Positions 1-7,519 of a DNA stretch of 12,093 nucleotides are shown piece after piece. The position numbers and the translations under genes are program-made. Within the stretch, counting starts at the first letter, position 1, and every line of letters begins with the position of its first letter. Source of the stretch: DASWRT01 sp036403035. GTDB lineage: Bacteria; Pseudomonadota; Alphaproteobacteria; ATCC43930; CGMCC-115725. The stretch covers positions 1 through 12,093 of the forward strand of contig DASWRT010000320.1 in the NCBI GenBank assembly GCA_036403035.1, written 5' to 3'. Below the pieces are notes generated by a model. The model saw only the letters and a program-made list of their open reading frames with translations. It had not been told where the DNA came from and ran no database searches.

Positions 1-159
1 ATCGACGCATGGTGGCTTTCGGACAAGCCGGCCTTCCCTGACACGGACATTGTGCTTTGTCCAAAAAGGAAATATCCTGCTGCTCCGCGCTTCCGGCGCA
101 TCCGCTCTTTGACATCGTTTATCATCAAGAGAGTCACCAGCTTCAGGCGGTGGTTCTAA
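1..159 (+). CDS. C-terminal end of an unidentified protein (5' truncated by window edge)
   Basis: Frame 1 is open from the first base to a TAA at 157-159, giving 52 residues that begin IDAWWLSDKPAFPDTD and end in a basic tail, TSFRRWF. The residue mix (three Trp, several Asp, Ile, Lys and Phe) looks like real protein rather than the Arg/Ala/Gly/Pro-rich output of shadow frames in GC-rich DNA. About two thirds of codons end in G or C, lower than in the genes to the right. No domain is recognisable from this tail, so no function is given. A repeat element begins two bases after the stop, as expected at a true gene end. Frame 2 is also open to about base 111, so the call is only moderately supported. 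Confidence 0.4.
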   Translation: MDAWWLSDKPAFPDTDIVLCPKRKYPAAPRFRRIRSLTSFIIKRVTSFRRWF

Positions 160-161
160 TT

Positions 162-267
162 GTAGGGGATCCCGTTGGGGAGCCCTTGCCACAGCATCAG
201 TGAGACCGGCGGCAGGCGGAACGGTGTTCCGCCGAGAGCCCGCGGGCGGGGCAAGCCCCGCCCCTAC
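162..267. repeat. Intergenic repeat element with short terminal inverted repeats and two nested hairpins
   Basis: The segment is bounded by GTAGGGG (162-168) and its reverse complement CCCCTAC (261-267). Inside are two perfect hairpins: GGCGGAAC-GGT-GTTCCGCC (215-233, 8 bp stem, 3-base loop) and GGGCGGGG-CAAG-CCCCGCCC (244-263, 8 bp stem). It lies between a gene end at 159 and the convergent oxygenase gene. The first hairpin recurs almost exactly at 8862-8880. GTAGGGGCGGGG-type palindromes are, from general recollection, common dispersed intergenic repeats in proteobacteria. No open frame or transposase is present. Confidence 0.6.
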
Positions 268-391
268 GTTAGAAAAGGCTCACAGCATCCAGCTTCGATA
301 TCGCACCGGTCGCCGCACCACCGGTTGCGCGGAACGGTATCGCGAACACGCAAAGCGGGTACGGCGCAAAACCGGAGCGGATGTGCAGAAA

Positions 392-455
392 AACAGGAAG
401 GAAACAGGCGGATAACAGGACGAAAACAGGAGCAAAAATCCTGTTCCCACCTGTT
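392..455. repeat. AACAGG direct-repeat array at 11-base period, followed by two inverted copies
   Basis: AACAGG starts at 392, 403, 414 and 425, exactly 11 bases apart, with variable 5-base spacers. The reverse complement CCTGTT follows at 440 and 450. The tract is richer in A than the surrounding DNA. One helical turn per unit would put all four copies on one DNA face. Similar AACAGG(G)-based tracts occur, as I recall, in intergenic DNA of several alphaproteobacteria. Whether a protein binds here cannot be told from the sequence. Confidence 0.75.
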
Positions 456-459
456 TTTT
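423..459 (+). terminator. Possible Rho-independent terminator with alternative stems
   Basis: AAAACAGG (423-430) can pair with CCTGTTTT (450-457), and the right arm runs into six T (454-459). A competing, tighter hairpin is AACAGGA (425-431) with TCCTGTT (439-445) over a 7-base loop. It sits between convergent genes, where termination is needed. The stem is A/T-rich and the 3' arm shares its bases with the T-run, so strength is doubtful. Confidence 0.35.
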
Positions 460-606
460 ATCTGAAGATCGGGGCACAACCCATTGATCCGCATGGGAAC
501 GTATTCGTGGATAGTCCTGTAAACGCCTCCCCGCGCTTACAATTTGGATTATCACGCCATTACCACTACACGTAGTTATTGCATCAAACGAGCAACCCGC
601 CGCCGC
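460..606. other. Non-coding remainder of the convergent intergenic region
   Basis: This is the space just beyond the oxygenase stop codon. I see no convincing open frame, RNA gene, strong hairpin with T-run, or promoter on either strand. Together with 160-459 it makes 447 bases without a supported gene. Base composition is less GC-rich than the flanking genes. Confidence 0.5.
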
Positions 607-1656
607 TCAGCTCCGCCACCGCAGCGTCCGCGCCTTCACCGGGTTGACGAACTCCCGCCCCTCGGCCCTAGCGCGGCGGTATTCGTTCTTCAGGCGGTAG
701 TACCATTTCGCCTGCACGTCGGCGTCGTTGATCAGCAGCAGCGCGGGTTGGTGGCGCAGCCCCTCCTGCTGCTTCGTCATGATGTCGCGGTCCTGGCGCA
801 GGAAGGCGCGGACGAAGGGGCGCAGCGCCGGCTTCAGCGGCCCGAGCCACGGCATCGTCCAGTAGATCGCGTGGTTGATCTCGGTCCAGCCCTCCTCGAC
901 CGGGGTGATCGCGGTGAGGTTGCAGAGCACGTGGCGCCCGGCGCTTATATGCTCCACCCGCACGCTCGGCAGGCGGAACGCGATCTCGGTCTCGGGCGCG
1001 CCGCCGAGGAGGCGGTAGGCGTTCGAGTTCTTCGACGGCGCGTGCCGCGTCATCGTGAAGCCGAACGGCGACGGCGCGAACGGCTTCGCCTTCTCGTGGA
1101 TCGAGCGGCGCGAGCGCCACCACCACGCGCGGTGCACGAACGGCCCGTGCGCCGGGTCCATCAGGCCGACCACCGCATGGTCGATCGCCGCGCGGAAACG
1201 CATCGTCTCGACCATCGAGGGCGCGCGGTCCTCGCCGATGTCCGGCAGCACCGGGATCTCCGGCACGCCCGGAGCGGCCGGGTCGCCGTCGCCGAAGAAC
1301 ACCCAGACGTTCCCCTGCACCTCGCGCGCCGGGTAGGATCTGACGCGGATGCGCGACAGGTCGAACGGCTGATCCGACGTCAGTGACGGGATCGCCGTGC
1401 AGCGCCCGTCCGTGCCGAAGCGCCAGCCGTGGTAGCAGCACTCGACCTCCTTGCCGTCGAAGGCGCCGCAGGAGAGCGGGATGCCGCGATGCGGGCAGAT
1501 GTCGCGGAGCGCGAAGGGCACGCCGTCGCCGCCGCGCCCGATCAGCAGCGGCTCGCCGAGCATCGTCTTCGCCAGCATGCGGCCGGGCTTGAGAAGCCGC
1601 CCCGGCACGGCGTAGTACCAGACCTCGCGCAGCGGCGCTGCGCCGTTCTCCTCCAC
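607..1656 (-). CDS. Rieske [2Fe-2S] non-heme iron oxygenase, large (terminal) subunit
   Basis: The protein combines an N-terminal Rieske domain with a C-terminal mononuclear-iron catalytic domain, as in the COG4638 ring-hydroxylating oxygenases. These use O2 and electrons from a partner reductase to oxidise aromatic or other hydrophobic substrates. Numbered from a GTG start at 1656 (349 residues), the cluster ligands are C54-x-H56 (CPHRG) and C73-x2-H76 (CCYHGW). The iron site is D167-x2-H170-x4-H175 (DPAHGPFVH). A likely third ligand is an Asp in QDRDIMTKQQ near the C-terminus. The GTG is preferred because AGGACGAGG lies 9 bases upstream and family similarity begins at LREVWYYAVPG. The frame stays open to an ATG at 1749 (380 residues), but the extra 31 residues look non-conserved. 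No reductase or ferredoxin gene is nearby, so the substrate cannot be assigned. It is divergent from the amidase gene. Confidence 0.88.
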   Translation of the reverse strand: MEENGAAPLREVWYYAVPGRLLKPGRMLAKTMLGEPLLIGRGGDGVPFALRDICPHRGIPLSCGAFDGKEVECCYHGWRFGTDGRCTAIPSLTSDQPFDLSRIRVRSYPAREVQGNVWVFFGDGDPAAPGVPEIPVLPDIGEDRAPSMVETMRFRAAIDHAVVGLMDPAHGPFVHRAWWWRSRRSIHEKAKPFAPSPFGFTMTRHAPSKNSNAYRLLGGAPETEIAFRLPSVRVEHISAGRHVLCNLTAITPVEEGWTEINHAIYWTMPWLGPLKPALRPFVRAFLRQDRDIMTKQQEGLRHQPALLLINDADVQAKWYYRLKNEYRRARAEGREFVNPVKARTLRWRS

Positions 1657-1763
1657 GTCGGTCGACCTCGTCCTGTGCTGCCCGTCCACCGGCTCATCCA
1701 CTTGTCGGCGGCCGGAGAGTAGCGGCGGCGCTCCTCCAGCGAAAGACACCGCGACGCCGCGGC

Positions 1764-1780
1764 GGCGCGCGTTGCGCGCC
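1764..1780. other. Perfect hairpin in the divergent oxygenase/amidase spacer
   Basis: GGCGCGC (1764-1770) and GCGCGCC (1774-1780) form a 7 bp stem around a GTT loop. It lies between the start sites of two divergent genes. It could be an operator-like site or just GC-rich noise; no T-run follows on either strand. Confidence 0.35.
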
Positions 1781-1784
1781 GGGA

Positions 1785-1812
1785 TTGACGGTCCACCGCC
1801 GATGCGCGATGA
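1785..1812 (+). promoter_or_regulatory. Weak candidate promoter for the amidase gene
   Basis: TTGACG (1785-1790) matches the -35 consensus well. With a 16-17 base spacer the -10 would be CGATGA or GATGAG (1807-1813), a poor match. The position suits the start codon at 1850. Only the -35 is persuasive. Confidence 0.25.
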
Positions 1813-1849
1813 GCGATGTCAGGAGAGAAACGCCTGGGGAGTGCCGCCA

Positions 1850-3304
1850 ATGACCGACGAGCTGATCCGCCTGTCCGCCCGCGAGGCGGTGCGCCGCCTG
1901 AAATCCGGCGAGGTGTCGCCGCTGGAGCTGATCGACGCGGCGCTGGCGCGGATCGAGGCGGTCGACGGCGCGGTCAACGCGCTGCCGATCCGCTGCCCCG
2001 AGCGGGCGCGCGAACGGGCGAAGCGCCTCGCCGACGGTCGCGGACGCAGCGACCGCGACGCGCCGGGCTGGCTCGCCGGCCTGCCGGTCGTCATCAAGGA
2101 TTCGATGGACGTCGCCGGGGTGCGCAGCACCGAGGGCTCGCCGATCTTCGCCGGCCGCGTGCCGGACCGCTCCGACATCCAGGTCGACCGGCTGGAGCGG
2201 CGCGACGCGCTCGTCATGGCGCGGTCGAACGCGCCGGAGTTCGCCGCCGGCAGCAACACCTTCAACGAGGTGTTCGGCAAGACGCTGAACCCCTGGGACA
2301 CCGCGACGACCTGCGGCGGCTCCTCCGGCGGCTCGGCGGTGGCGCTGGCGACCGGCATGGCGTGGCTCGCCAACGGCACCGACCTCGGCGGCTCTCTGCG
2401 CATCCCGGCGAGCTTCTGTTCCGTCGTCGGCTACCGGCCCAGTCCCGGCGTGGTCGCGCAGGGCCCCGGCGCCAACGGCTTCGACGACATGTCGGTCAGC
2501 GGCCCGATGGCGCGCGACGTCGCCGACGCGGCGCTGATGCTCGACGCGATGGCCGGGCTCGACATCCGCGATCCGCGCTCGCTCGACGCCCCGCCCCGTT
2601 CGTTCCAGGCCGCCGTCGCCGCGCCGCGCCCGCCGCGCCGCGTCGGTTGGTCGGCCGATCTCGGCTTCCTGCCGGTCGACCCGGAGGTGCGCGAGATCTG
2701 CGCCGCCGCGGTCCGGCGCTTCGCCGACCTCGGTGACGGCCCCGGCGTCGCGGTCGAGGAGGCGGCGCCCGACTTCGCCGGCGCGCGCGAGATCTTCCAG
2801 ACGCTGCGCGCCCTGAACTTCGCCACCTCCCGTGGCCCGCTCCTGGAGAAGTATCGCGACCGGATGAAGCCGGAAATCGTCTGGAACATCGAGAAGGGGC
2901 TGGCGCTCACCGCCGACGAGATCGCCAGGGCGACCCGAGCCCGCATCGCGCTCTACGCCAGGGTCGCCGCCTTCTTCGAGACCTACGACCTGCTCGTCGC
3001 GCCGACGGTGATCGTGCCGCCGTTCGACGTCGACCGGCGCTATGTCGAGGAGGTCGGCGGGCGCCGGTTCGAGAATTACGTCGACTGGCTCGGCATGACC
3101 TACGCGATCACGCTGACCGCCTGCCCCGCCCTGTCGCTGCCCTGCGGCTTCACCGCGGGCGGGCTGCCGGTCGGGTTGCAGCTCGTCGGGCCGCCGCGCG
3201 GCGATGCGGCGCTGCTCGGCCATGCCGCGCTGCTGGAGGCGGCGCTCGGGCTCGCCGGCCGGACGCCGATCGACCCGCGGCCGCCCCGGCAAGCGGCTGC
3301 ATAA
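1850..3304 (+). CDS. Amidase-signature family hydrolase
   Basis: This 484-residue enzyme belongs to the GatA/fatty-acid-amide-hydrolase fold, which cleaves C-N bonds of amides. The Ser-cisSer-Lys triad is visible: K83 in PVVIKDSMDVAG, S158 in CGGSSGGSA and the nucleophile S182 in TDLGGSLRIPAS. The spacings K83-S158 (75) and S158-S182 (24) equal those of known members. The C-terminal conserved block CPALSLPCGF...GLPVGLQLVGPP is also present. The ATG at 1850 is chosen because GGGGAG (1836-1841) lies 8 bases upstream and family similarity starts at DELIRLSAREAVRRL; an in-frame ATG at 1772 would add 26 unconserved residues. Length is normal and no signal peptide is seen, so it is probably cytoplasmic. 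It is unlikely to be GatA itself, because no gatB or gatC is adjacent. The amide substrate is unknown. The divergent oxygenase suggests, but does not prove, a catabolic role. Confidence 0.9.
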   Translation: MTDELIRLSAREAVRRLKSGEVSPLELIDAALARIEAVDGAVNALPIRCPERARERAKRLADGRGRSDRDAPGWLAGLPVVIKDSMDVAGVRSTEGSPIFAGRVPDRSDIQVDRLERRDALVMARSNAPEFAAGSNTFNEVFGKTLNPWDTATTCGGSSGGSAVALATGMAWLANGTDLGGSLRIPASFCSVVGYRPSPGVVAQGPGANGFDDMSVSGPMARDVADAALMLDAMAGLDIRDPRSLDAPPRSFQAAVAAPRPPRRVGWSADLGFLPVDPEVREICAAAVRRFADLGDGPGVAVEEAAPDFAGAREIFQTLRALNFATSRGPLLEKYRDRMKPEIVWNIEKGLALTADEIARATRARIALYARVAAFFETYDLLVAPTVIVPPFDVDRRYVEEVGGRRFENYVDWLGMTYAITLTACPALSLPCGFTAGGLPVGLQLVGPPRGDAALLGHAALLEAALGLAGRTPIDPRPPRQAAA

Positions 3305-3459
3305 ACCGGAGGCAAGCGTCCTGGCGCCATTGCGCGACTGCTGAACCGGACGACTGCACGCCGGACCGGCTGGTGTCGCCCGTCGCAGCATCTCCTACAC
3401 ATTGACGCTCATCGGCCTTATGGTCGGCGCCTCCTCAGGGTTGCCGAGCTTGTTCGCCG

Positions 3460-4401
3460 ATGCAGATCTTCCGCCACCATGCTCCGCTGCCGCCCGCCGC
3501 CCGCGGCGCCGTCGTCGCGATCGGCAATTTCGACGGCGTGCATCTCGGCCACCGCGCGGTCCTCGACATCGTCGCCGAAACGGCGGAAGCCGCCGGGGCG
3601 CCGCGCGGCGTGCTCACCTTCGAGCCGCACCCGCGCCGCGTCTTCCGCCCGAACGAGCCGCCCTTCCGCCTGACGCCGTTCCGGGTCAAGGCGCGGCTGA
3701 TCGAGGAGGCGGGGATCGACCTGCTCTACAACCTGCATTTCGACCTCGCCTTCGCGCAGCGCACCGCGGAGAACTTCGTCGACGAGATCCTCGTCGCCGG
3801 CCTCGGCGTGCGGCACGTCGTCGTCGGGTACGACTTCGTGTTCGGGAACAAGCGCCGCGGCACCGCCGCCTTCCTGATGGAGCGCGGCCGCGCCCTGGGC
3901 TTCGGCGTCAGCGTCGTCAGCCCGGCGCAGCAGGAGGGCGGCGGCGACGTCTATTCCTCGACGCGCATCCGCGAGCATCTGCAACGCGGCGAGCCGCGCC
4001 TCGCCGCGGCGCTGCTCGGCCGCGACTGGGAGGTCGACGGGCGCGTCGAGCACGGCGACCAGCGCGGCCGCACGATCGGCTTCCCGACCGCCAACGTCGC
4101 GATGGACGAGTATCTGCGCCCCGCCGTCGGCGTCTATGCCGTGCGCGCCGGGCTGGAGCGGGCGGGCCGCACCGTCTGGCACGACGCCGTCGCCAACCTG
4201 GGCTATCGCCCGACCGTCCGCGGCACCGATCTGCGCTTCGAGGTGCATCTCTTCGATTTCGACGGCGACCTCTACGGCCAGCATCTCCGCGTCGCCTTCG
4301 TCGACTACATCCGCCCGGAGAAGAAGTTCGACGGGCTCCCGGCGCTGAAGGCGCAGATCGCGGAGGACGCGGCGCGGGCGCACGAACTGCTGCGCGGATA
4401 A
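3460..4401 (+). CDS. ribF: Bifunctional riboflavin kinase / FMN adenylyltransferase (FAD synthetase)
   Basis: RibF phosphorylates riboflavin to FMN and adenylylates FMN to FAD in the cytoplasm. The 313-residue length is typical. The N-terminal nucleotidyltransferase domain (about residues 15-180) has the phosphate-binding motif GNFDGVHLGH (22-31) and YSSTRIRE (165-172). The C-terminal riboflavin kinase domain (about 187-311) has GRTIGFPTAN (203-212), whose T210 and N212 sit at the expected Mg-ATP site. It also has RFEVHLFDFDGDLYG, where E261 is the expected catalytic base. The ATG at 3460 places GNFDGVHLGH where the family has it, although no good Shine-Dalgarno sequence precedes it. It is 155 bases after the amidase gene and lies just before ileS, the common ribF-ileS-lspA order. 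A separate promoter follows it, so it may be transcribed apart from ileS. Confidence 0.96.
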   Translation: MQIFRHHAPLPPAARGAVVAIGNFDGVHLGHRAVLDIVAETAEAAGAPRGVLTFEPHPRRVFRPNEPPFRLTPFRVKARLIEEAGIDLLYNLHFDLAFAQRTAENFVDEILVAGLGVRHVVVGYDFVFGNKRRGTAAFLMERGRALGFGVSVVSPAQQEGGGDVYSSTRIREHLQRGEPRLAAALLGRDWEVDGRVEHGDQRGRTIGFPTANVAMDEYLRPAVGVYAVRAGLERAGRTVWHDAVANLGYRPTVRGTDLRFEVHLFDFDGDLYGQHLRVAFVDYIRPEKKFDGLPALKAQIAEDAARAHELLRG

Positions 4402-4455
4402 TCCGCCCCGCCCACCGCCCGCTTCCCTCGCGGATTGTGAGCAAAACGCTCGGAA

Positions 4456-4483
4456 TTGACTGACTTCCGCCCTCTACCTATGT
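4456..4483 (+). promoter_or_regulatory. Promoter for the ileS operon
   Basis: TTGAC (4456-4460) and CTATGT (4478-4483) are separated by 17 bases, close to the alphaproteobacterial housekeeping pattern TTGAC-N16/17-CTATAT. Read with the E. coli consensus, it is TTGACT, 17 bases, TATGTT. It lies in the ribF-ileS spacer and would give a leader of about 140 bases before the ileS ATG. Confidence 0.6.
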
Positions 4484-4530
4484 TCACCGGCATGTCGGCC
4501 GTGTTGCGAATCGTCTCTCGAATTATCGGC

Positions 4531-4552
4531 CCGGTCCTCTTCTGAGGATCGG
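4531..4552 (+). other. Stem-loop in the ileS 5' leader
   Basis: CCGGTCCTC (4531-4539) pairs with GAGGATCGG (4544-4552) over a TTCT loop. The stem is nine base pairs, one of them G-U. It falls about 45 bases after the predicted transcription start and 78 bases before ileS. No T-run follows, so it is not a simple terminator. I see no T-box specifier or antiterminator signature; the role, if any, is unknown. Confidence 0.45.
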
Positions 4553-4630
4553 GGTTCGAGCCACGCCGCCTCGCCGCGCCGGCCTCCCTGCCGCGGCCGC
4601 CCTTCCGTCCTGACGAGAGACGCACCCGTC

Positions 4631-7489
4631 ATGAGCGCCGACTACCGCACGACCGTCTTCCTGCCGCAAACCGACTTCCCGATGCGCGGCGACCTGCCGA
4701 AGCGCGAGCCGCTGCTCTTGCAGCGCTGGGCCGACATCGGCCTCTACGAGCGCCAGCGCAAGCTCTCCAGGGGCCGCGAGACCTTCATCCTGCATGACGG
4801 CCCGCCCTACGCGAACGGCAACCTCCATATCGGCCACGCCCTCAACAAGATCCTGAAGGACGTGGTCAGCCGCTCGCAGCAGATGCTCGGCAAGGACGCG
4901 ATCTACATACCGGGCTGGGACTGCCATGGCCTGCCGATCGAGTGGAAGATCGAGGAGAAGTACCGCGCCGCGAAGAAGTCGAAGGACGAGGTGCCGATCG
5001 ACGTCTTCCGCAAGGAGTGCCGCGACTTCGCCGACCACTGGATCGGCGTGCAGCGCGAGGAGTTCAAGCGCCTCGGCGTGCTCGGCGACTGGGAGCATCC
5101 CTACACGACGATGGCCTACGCCGCCGAGGCGCAGATCGTCCGCGAGATCGGCAAGTTCCTGATGAACGGCAGCCTCTTCCGGGGCGCCAAGCCGGTGATG
5201 TGGTCGGTCGTCGAGAAGACCGCGCTCGCCGAGGCCGAGATCGAGTACCACGACCACACCTCGACCACGATCTATGTCCGCTTCCCGATCGTGAAGCCGT
5301 CGCTGCCGGTGCTCGACGGCGCGGCCGCGGTGATCTGGACGACGACGCCCTGGACGATGCCGGCCAACCGCGCGATCGCCTACGGCGAGGACATCGAGTA
5401 CGCGGTGCTGCGCGTCGTCGAGACCGGCGAGGGCGCCCGCGTCCGGCCGGGCGACAAGCTGCTCGTCGCGGCGGCGCTCGCCGACGCCGTCGCCGCCGAG
5501 GCGAAGGCCACGAAGTGGGACGTGACGGCGACGCTGCGCGGCGGCGATCTCGCCGGCACGGTCGCGGCGCATCCGCTCCGGGGGCAGGGCTACGACTACG
5601 ACGTGCCGCTGCTGCCCGGCCATTTCGTGACGACCGAGCAAGGCACCGGGCTCGTCCACATCGCGCCCGGCCACGGCGCCGACGACTACGAGGTCGGCCG
5701 CGCCAACGGGCTGGAGATGCCGCAGACGGTCGCCGACGACGGCACCTACTACCCGCACGTGCCGCTCTTCGCCGGCCGCGCCGTCTACTGGCCGAACGGC
5801 AAGACGGGCGACGCCAACGGCGCGGTGATCGAGGCGCTCGACGCGGCGGGCGGCCTGCTCGCGCAAGGCAAGCTGCTGCACTCCTATCCGCACTCCTGGC
5901 GCTCCAAGGCGCCGCTGATCTTCCGCAACACGCCGCAATGGTTCATCGGCATGGAGGCGAACGGCCTCCGGCAGAAGGCGCTCGCGGCGATCGAGCAGAC
6001 GGCGTTCTATCCGCCGCAGGGCCGCAACCGCCTCTATTCGATGATCGAGAACCGGCCGGACTGGTGCATCTCGCGCCAGCGCGCCTGGGGCGTGCCGATC
6101 GCGATCTTCGTCGACAAGCGCACCGGCGAGCCGCTGCGCGACCAAGCCGTCGTCGACCGCATCGCCGCCGCGGTCGAGCGCGAGGGCGCCGACGTCTGGT
6201 TCACGGCGAACCCATCCGTCTTCCTCGGCGACGCATACGACCCGGATCAGTACGAGAAGGTCGTCGATATCGTCGACGTCTGGTTCGATTCCGGGTCGAC
6301 GCACGCCTTCGTCCTGGAGCAGAAGATCGACCCGGCATGGGCCGAACTGCGCTGGCCGGCCTCCCTCTACCTCGAAGGCTCGGACCAGCACCGCGGCTGG
6401 TTCCATTCCTCGCTCCTCGAGTCCTGCGGGACGCGCGGCCGCGCGCCATACGATGCGGTGCTGACGCACGGCTTCGTGCTCGACGAGCAGGGCCGCAAGA
6501 TGTCGAAGTCGCTCGGCAACATCGTCTCGCCGCAGAACGTGGTGACGCAGAGCGGCGCCGACATCCTGCGGTTGTGGGTGGTCGCCAGCGACTACTCCGA
6601 GGATCTGCGCATCGGGCCGGAGATCCTGAAGTATCAGGCCGACGTGTACCGGCGGCTGCGCAACACGCTGCGCTACCTGCTCGGCAGCCTCGCCGGCTTC
6701 TCGGCGGAGACGGAGCGCGTCGCGCCCGCCGACACGCCCGAGCTGGAGCGCTGGGTGCTGCACCGCATCGCCGAGATGGACGAGCTGGTGCGGCGCTCGA
6801 TCGAGGCGTACGACTTCCACGGCATGTTCACGGCGCTGCACAATTTCTGCGCCGTCGACCTCTCGGCCTTCTATTTCGACGTGCGAAAGGACTCGCTCTA
6901 CTGCGACGCGCCGGATGCGCCGGTGCGCCGCGCCGTGCGCACCGTGCTCGACCGCCTGTTCGAGCATCTCGTGCGGTGGCTCGCACCGGTCCTCTGCTTC
7001 ACCGCCGAGGAAGCCTGGCTTGCCCGGCACGGCGACGGCCCGGACAGCAGCGTGCACCTGGAGACGCTCCTCGACGTGCCGGCCGGCTGGCGGAACGAGG
7101 CGCTCGGCGAGAAATGGGCGAAGCTGCGCGACCTGCGGCGCGTCGTGACCGGCGCGTTGGAGCTGGAGCGCGCGCAGAAGCGGATCGGCTCCAGCCTCCA
7201 GGCCGAGGTCCAGCTCTTCATCGACCAGAAGTACCTGCCGCTCCTCGGCGGCATCGACCTCGCCGAGCTGTGCATCGCCTCGTCGGGCATCGTCGGCACC
7301 GGGCCGGCGCCGGAGGGCGCCTTCACGCTGCCCGACGTACCGGACGCCGCCGCCGTGATCGGCCCGGCCGCGGGCGAGAAGTGCCAGCGCTGCTGGCGGG
7401 TGCTGCCCGAGGTCGGCTCCGTCCCGGCCCACCCCGACCTCTGCCGGCGGTGCAGCGCCGCGGTCGAACGAGAGCACGTTCATGCTTGA
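4631..7489 (+). CDS. ileS: Isoleucine--tRNA ligase
   Basis: This class Ia aminoacyl-tRNA synthetase charges tRNA-Ile with isoleucine in the cytoplasm and edits misactivated valine. At 952 residues it has normal full length. In order: the ATP-binding HIGH motif at H66-H69 (GNLHIGHALNK); GWDCHGLPIE at 95-104; the CP1 editing domain with the threonine-rich TTTPWT (237-242) and GTGLVHIAPGHG; KMSKS at 623-627; the anticodon-binding region; and a C-terminal zinc-binding segment with C918, C921, C938 and C941 (CQRC...LCRRC). HIGH, KMSKS and the C-terminal Cys4 match the usual bacterial form. Start: the ATG at 4631 gives a conventional N-terminus (YRTTVFLPQTDFPMRG), with only a weak ribosome site, GAGAGA, 10 bases upstream. 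It is the first gene after the promoter at 4456, and a 176-base repeat-containing spacer separates it from lspA. A long antisense open frame over this gene is a codon-bias shadow. Confidence 0.98.
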   Translation: MSADYRTTVFLPQTDFPMRGDLPKREPLLLQRWADIGLYERQRKLSRGRETFILHDGPPYANGNLHIGHALNKILKDVVSRSQQMLGKDAIYIPGWDCHGLPIEWKIEEKYRAAKKSKDEVPIDVFRKECRDFADHWIGVQREEFKRLGVLGDWEHPYTTMAYAAEAQIVREIGKFLMNGSLFRGAKPVMWSVVEKTALAEAEIEYHDHTSTTIYVRFPIVKPSLPVLDGAAAVIWTTTPWTMPANRAIAYGEDIEYAVLRVVETGEGARVRPGDKLLVAAALADAVAAEAKATKWDVTATLRGGDLAGTVAAHPLRGQGYDYDVPLLPGHFVTTEQGTGLVHIAPGHGADDYEVGRANGLEMPQTVADDGTYYPHVPLFAGRAVYWPNGKTGDANGAVIEALDAAGGLLAQGKLLHSYPHSWRSKAPLIFRNTPQWFIGMEANGLRQKALAAIEQTAFYPPQGRNRLYSMIENRPDWCISRQRAWGVPIAIFVDKRTGEPLRDQAVVDRIAAAVEREGADVWFTANPSVFLGDAYDPDQYEKVVDIVDVWFDSGSTHAFVLEQKIDPAWAELRWPASLYLEGSDQHRGWFHSSLLESCGTRGRAPYDAVLTHGFVLDEQGRKMSKSLGNIVSPQNVVTQSGADILRLWVVASDYSEDLRIGPEILKYQADVYRRLRNTLRYLLGSLAGFSAETERVAPADTPELERWVLHRIAEMDELVRRSIEAYDFHGMFTALHNFCAVDLSAFYFDVRKDSLYCDAPDAPVRRAVRTVLDRLFEHLVRWLAPVLCFTAEEAWLARHGDGPDSSVHLETLLDVPAGWRNEALGEKWAKLRDLRRVVTGALELERAQKRIGSSLQAEVQLFIDQKYLPLLGGIDLAELCIASSGIVGTGPAPEGAFTLPDVPDAAAVIGPAAGEKCQRCWRVLPEVGSVPAHPDLCRRCSAAVEREHVHA

Positions 7490-7519
7490 GGCGGTGTCGC
7501 TCTCCCCTCGCGCAAACAG

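Noticed and set aside
105..114. CTCTTTGACA resembling an rRNA leader boxA or a -35 box
   Set aside because: No 16S rRNA follows, no -10 is found at 16-18 bases, and the site lies inside the open frame 1-159, where it reads as ordinary codons.
392..455. AACAGG array as a CRISPR array or replication iterons
   Set aside because: Units are 6 bases with 5-base spacers, far too short for CRISPR, and no rep or cas gene is nearby.
175..465. Overlapping small open frames of 70-96 codons in the left intergenic region
   Set aside because: They run through the hairpin element and the AACAGG array, lack ribosome sites, and their sequence is determined by the repeats.
1694..3391. A 565-codon open frame antisense to the amidase gene
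   Set aside because: Its composition is a shadow of GC-rich codons, and the opposite strand has the complete amidase catalytic triad.
3402..3430. TTGACG before ribF as a promoter
   Set aside because: No acceptable -10 lies at 16-18 bases; CTTATG is only about 10 bases away.
4541..4575. GGTTCGAGCC in the ileS leader resembling a tRNA T-loop
   Set aside because: The flanking bases do not form the 5 bp T-stem, and no anticodon or acceptor arms are present.
4523..7483. A 986-codon open frame antisense to ileS
   Set aside because: It lies over a full-length, motif-complete ileS, is Arg/Ala/Gly/Val-rich with no domain, and arises from G/C third positions on the other strand.
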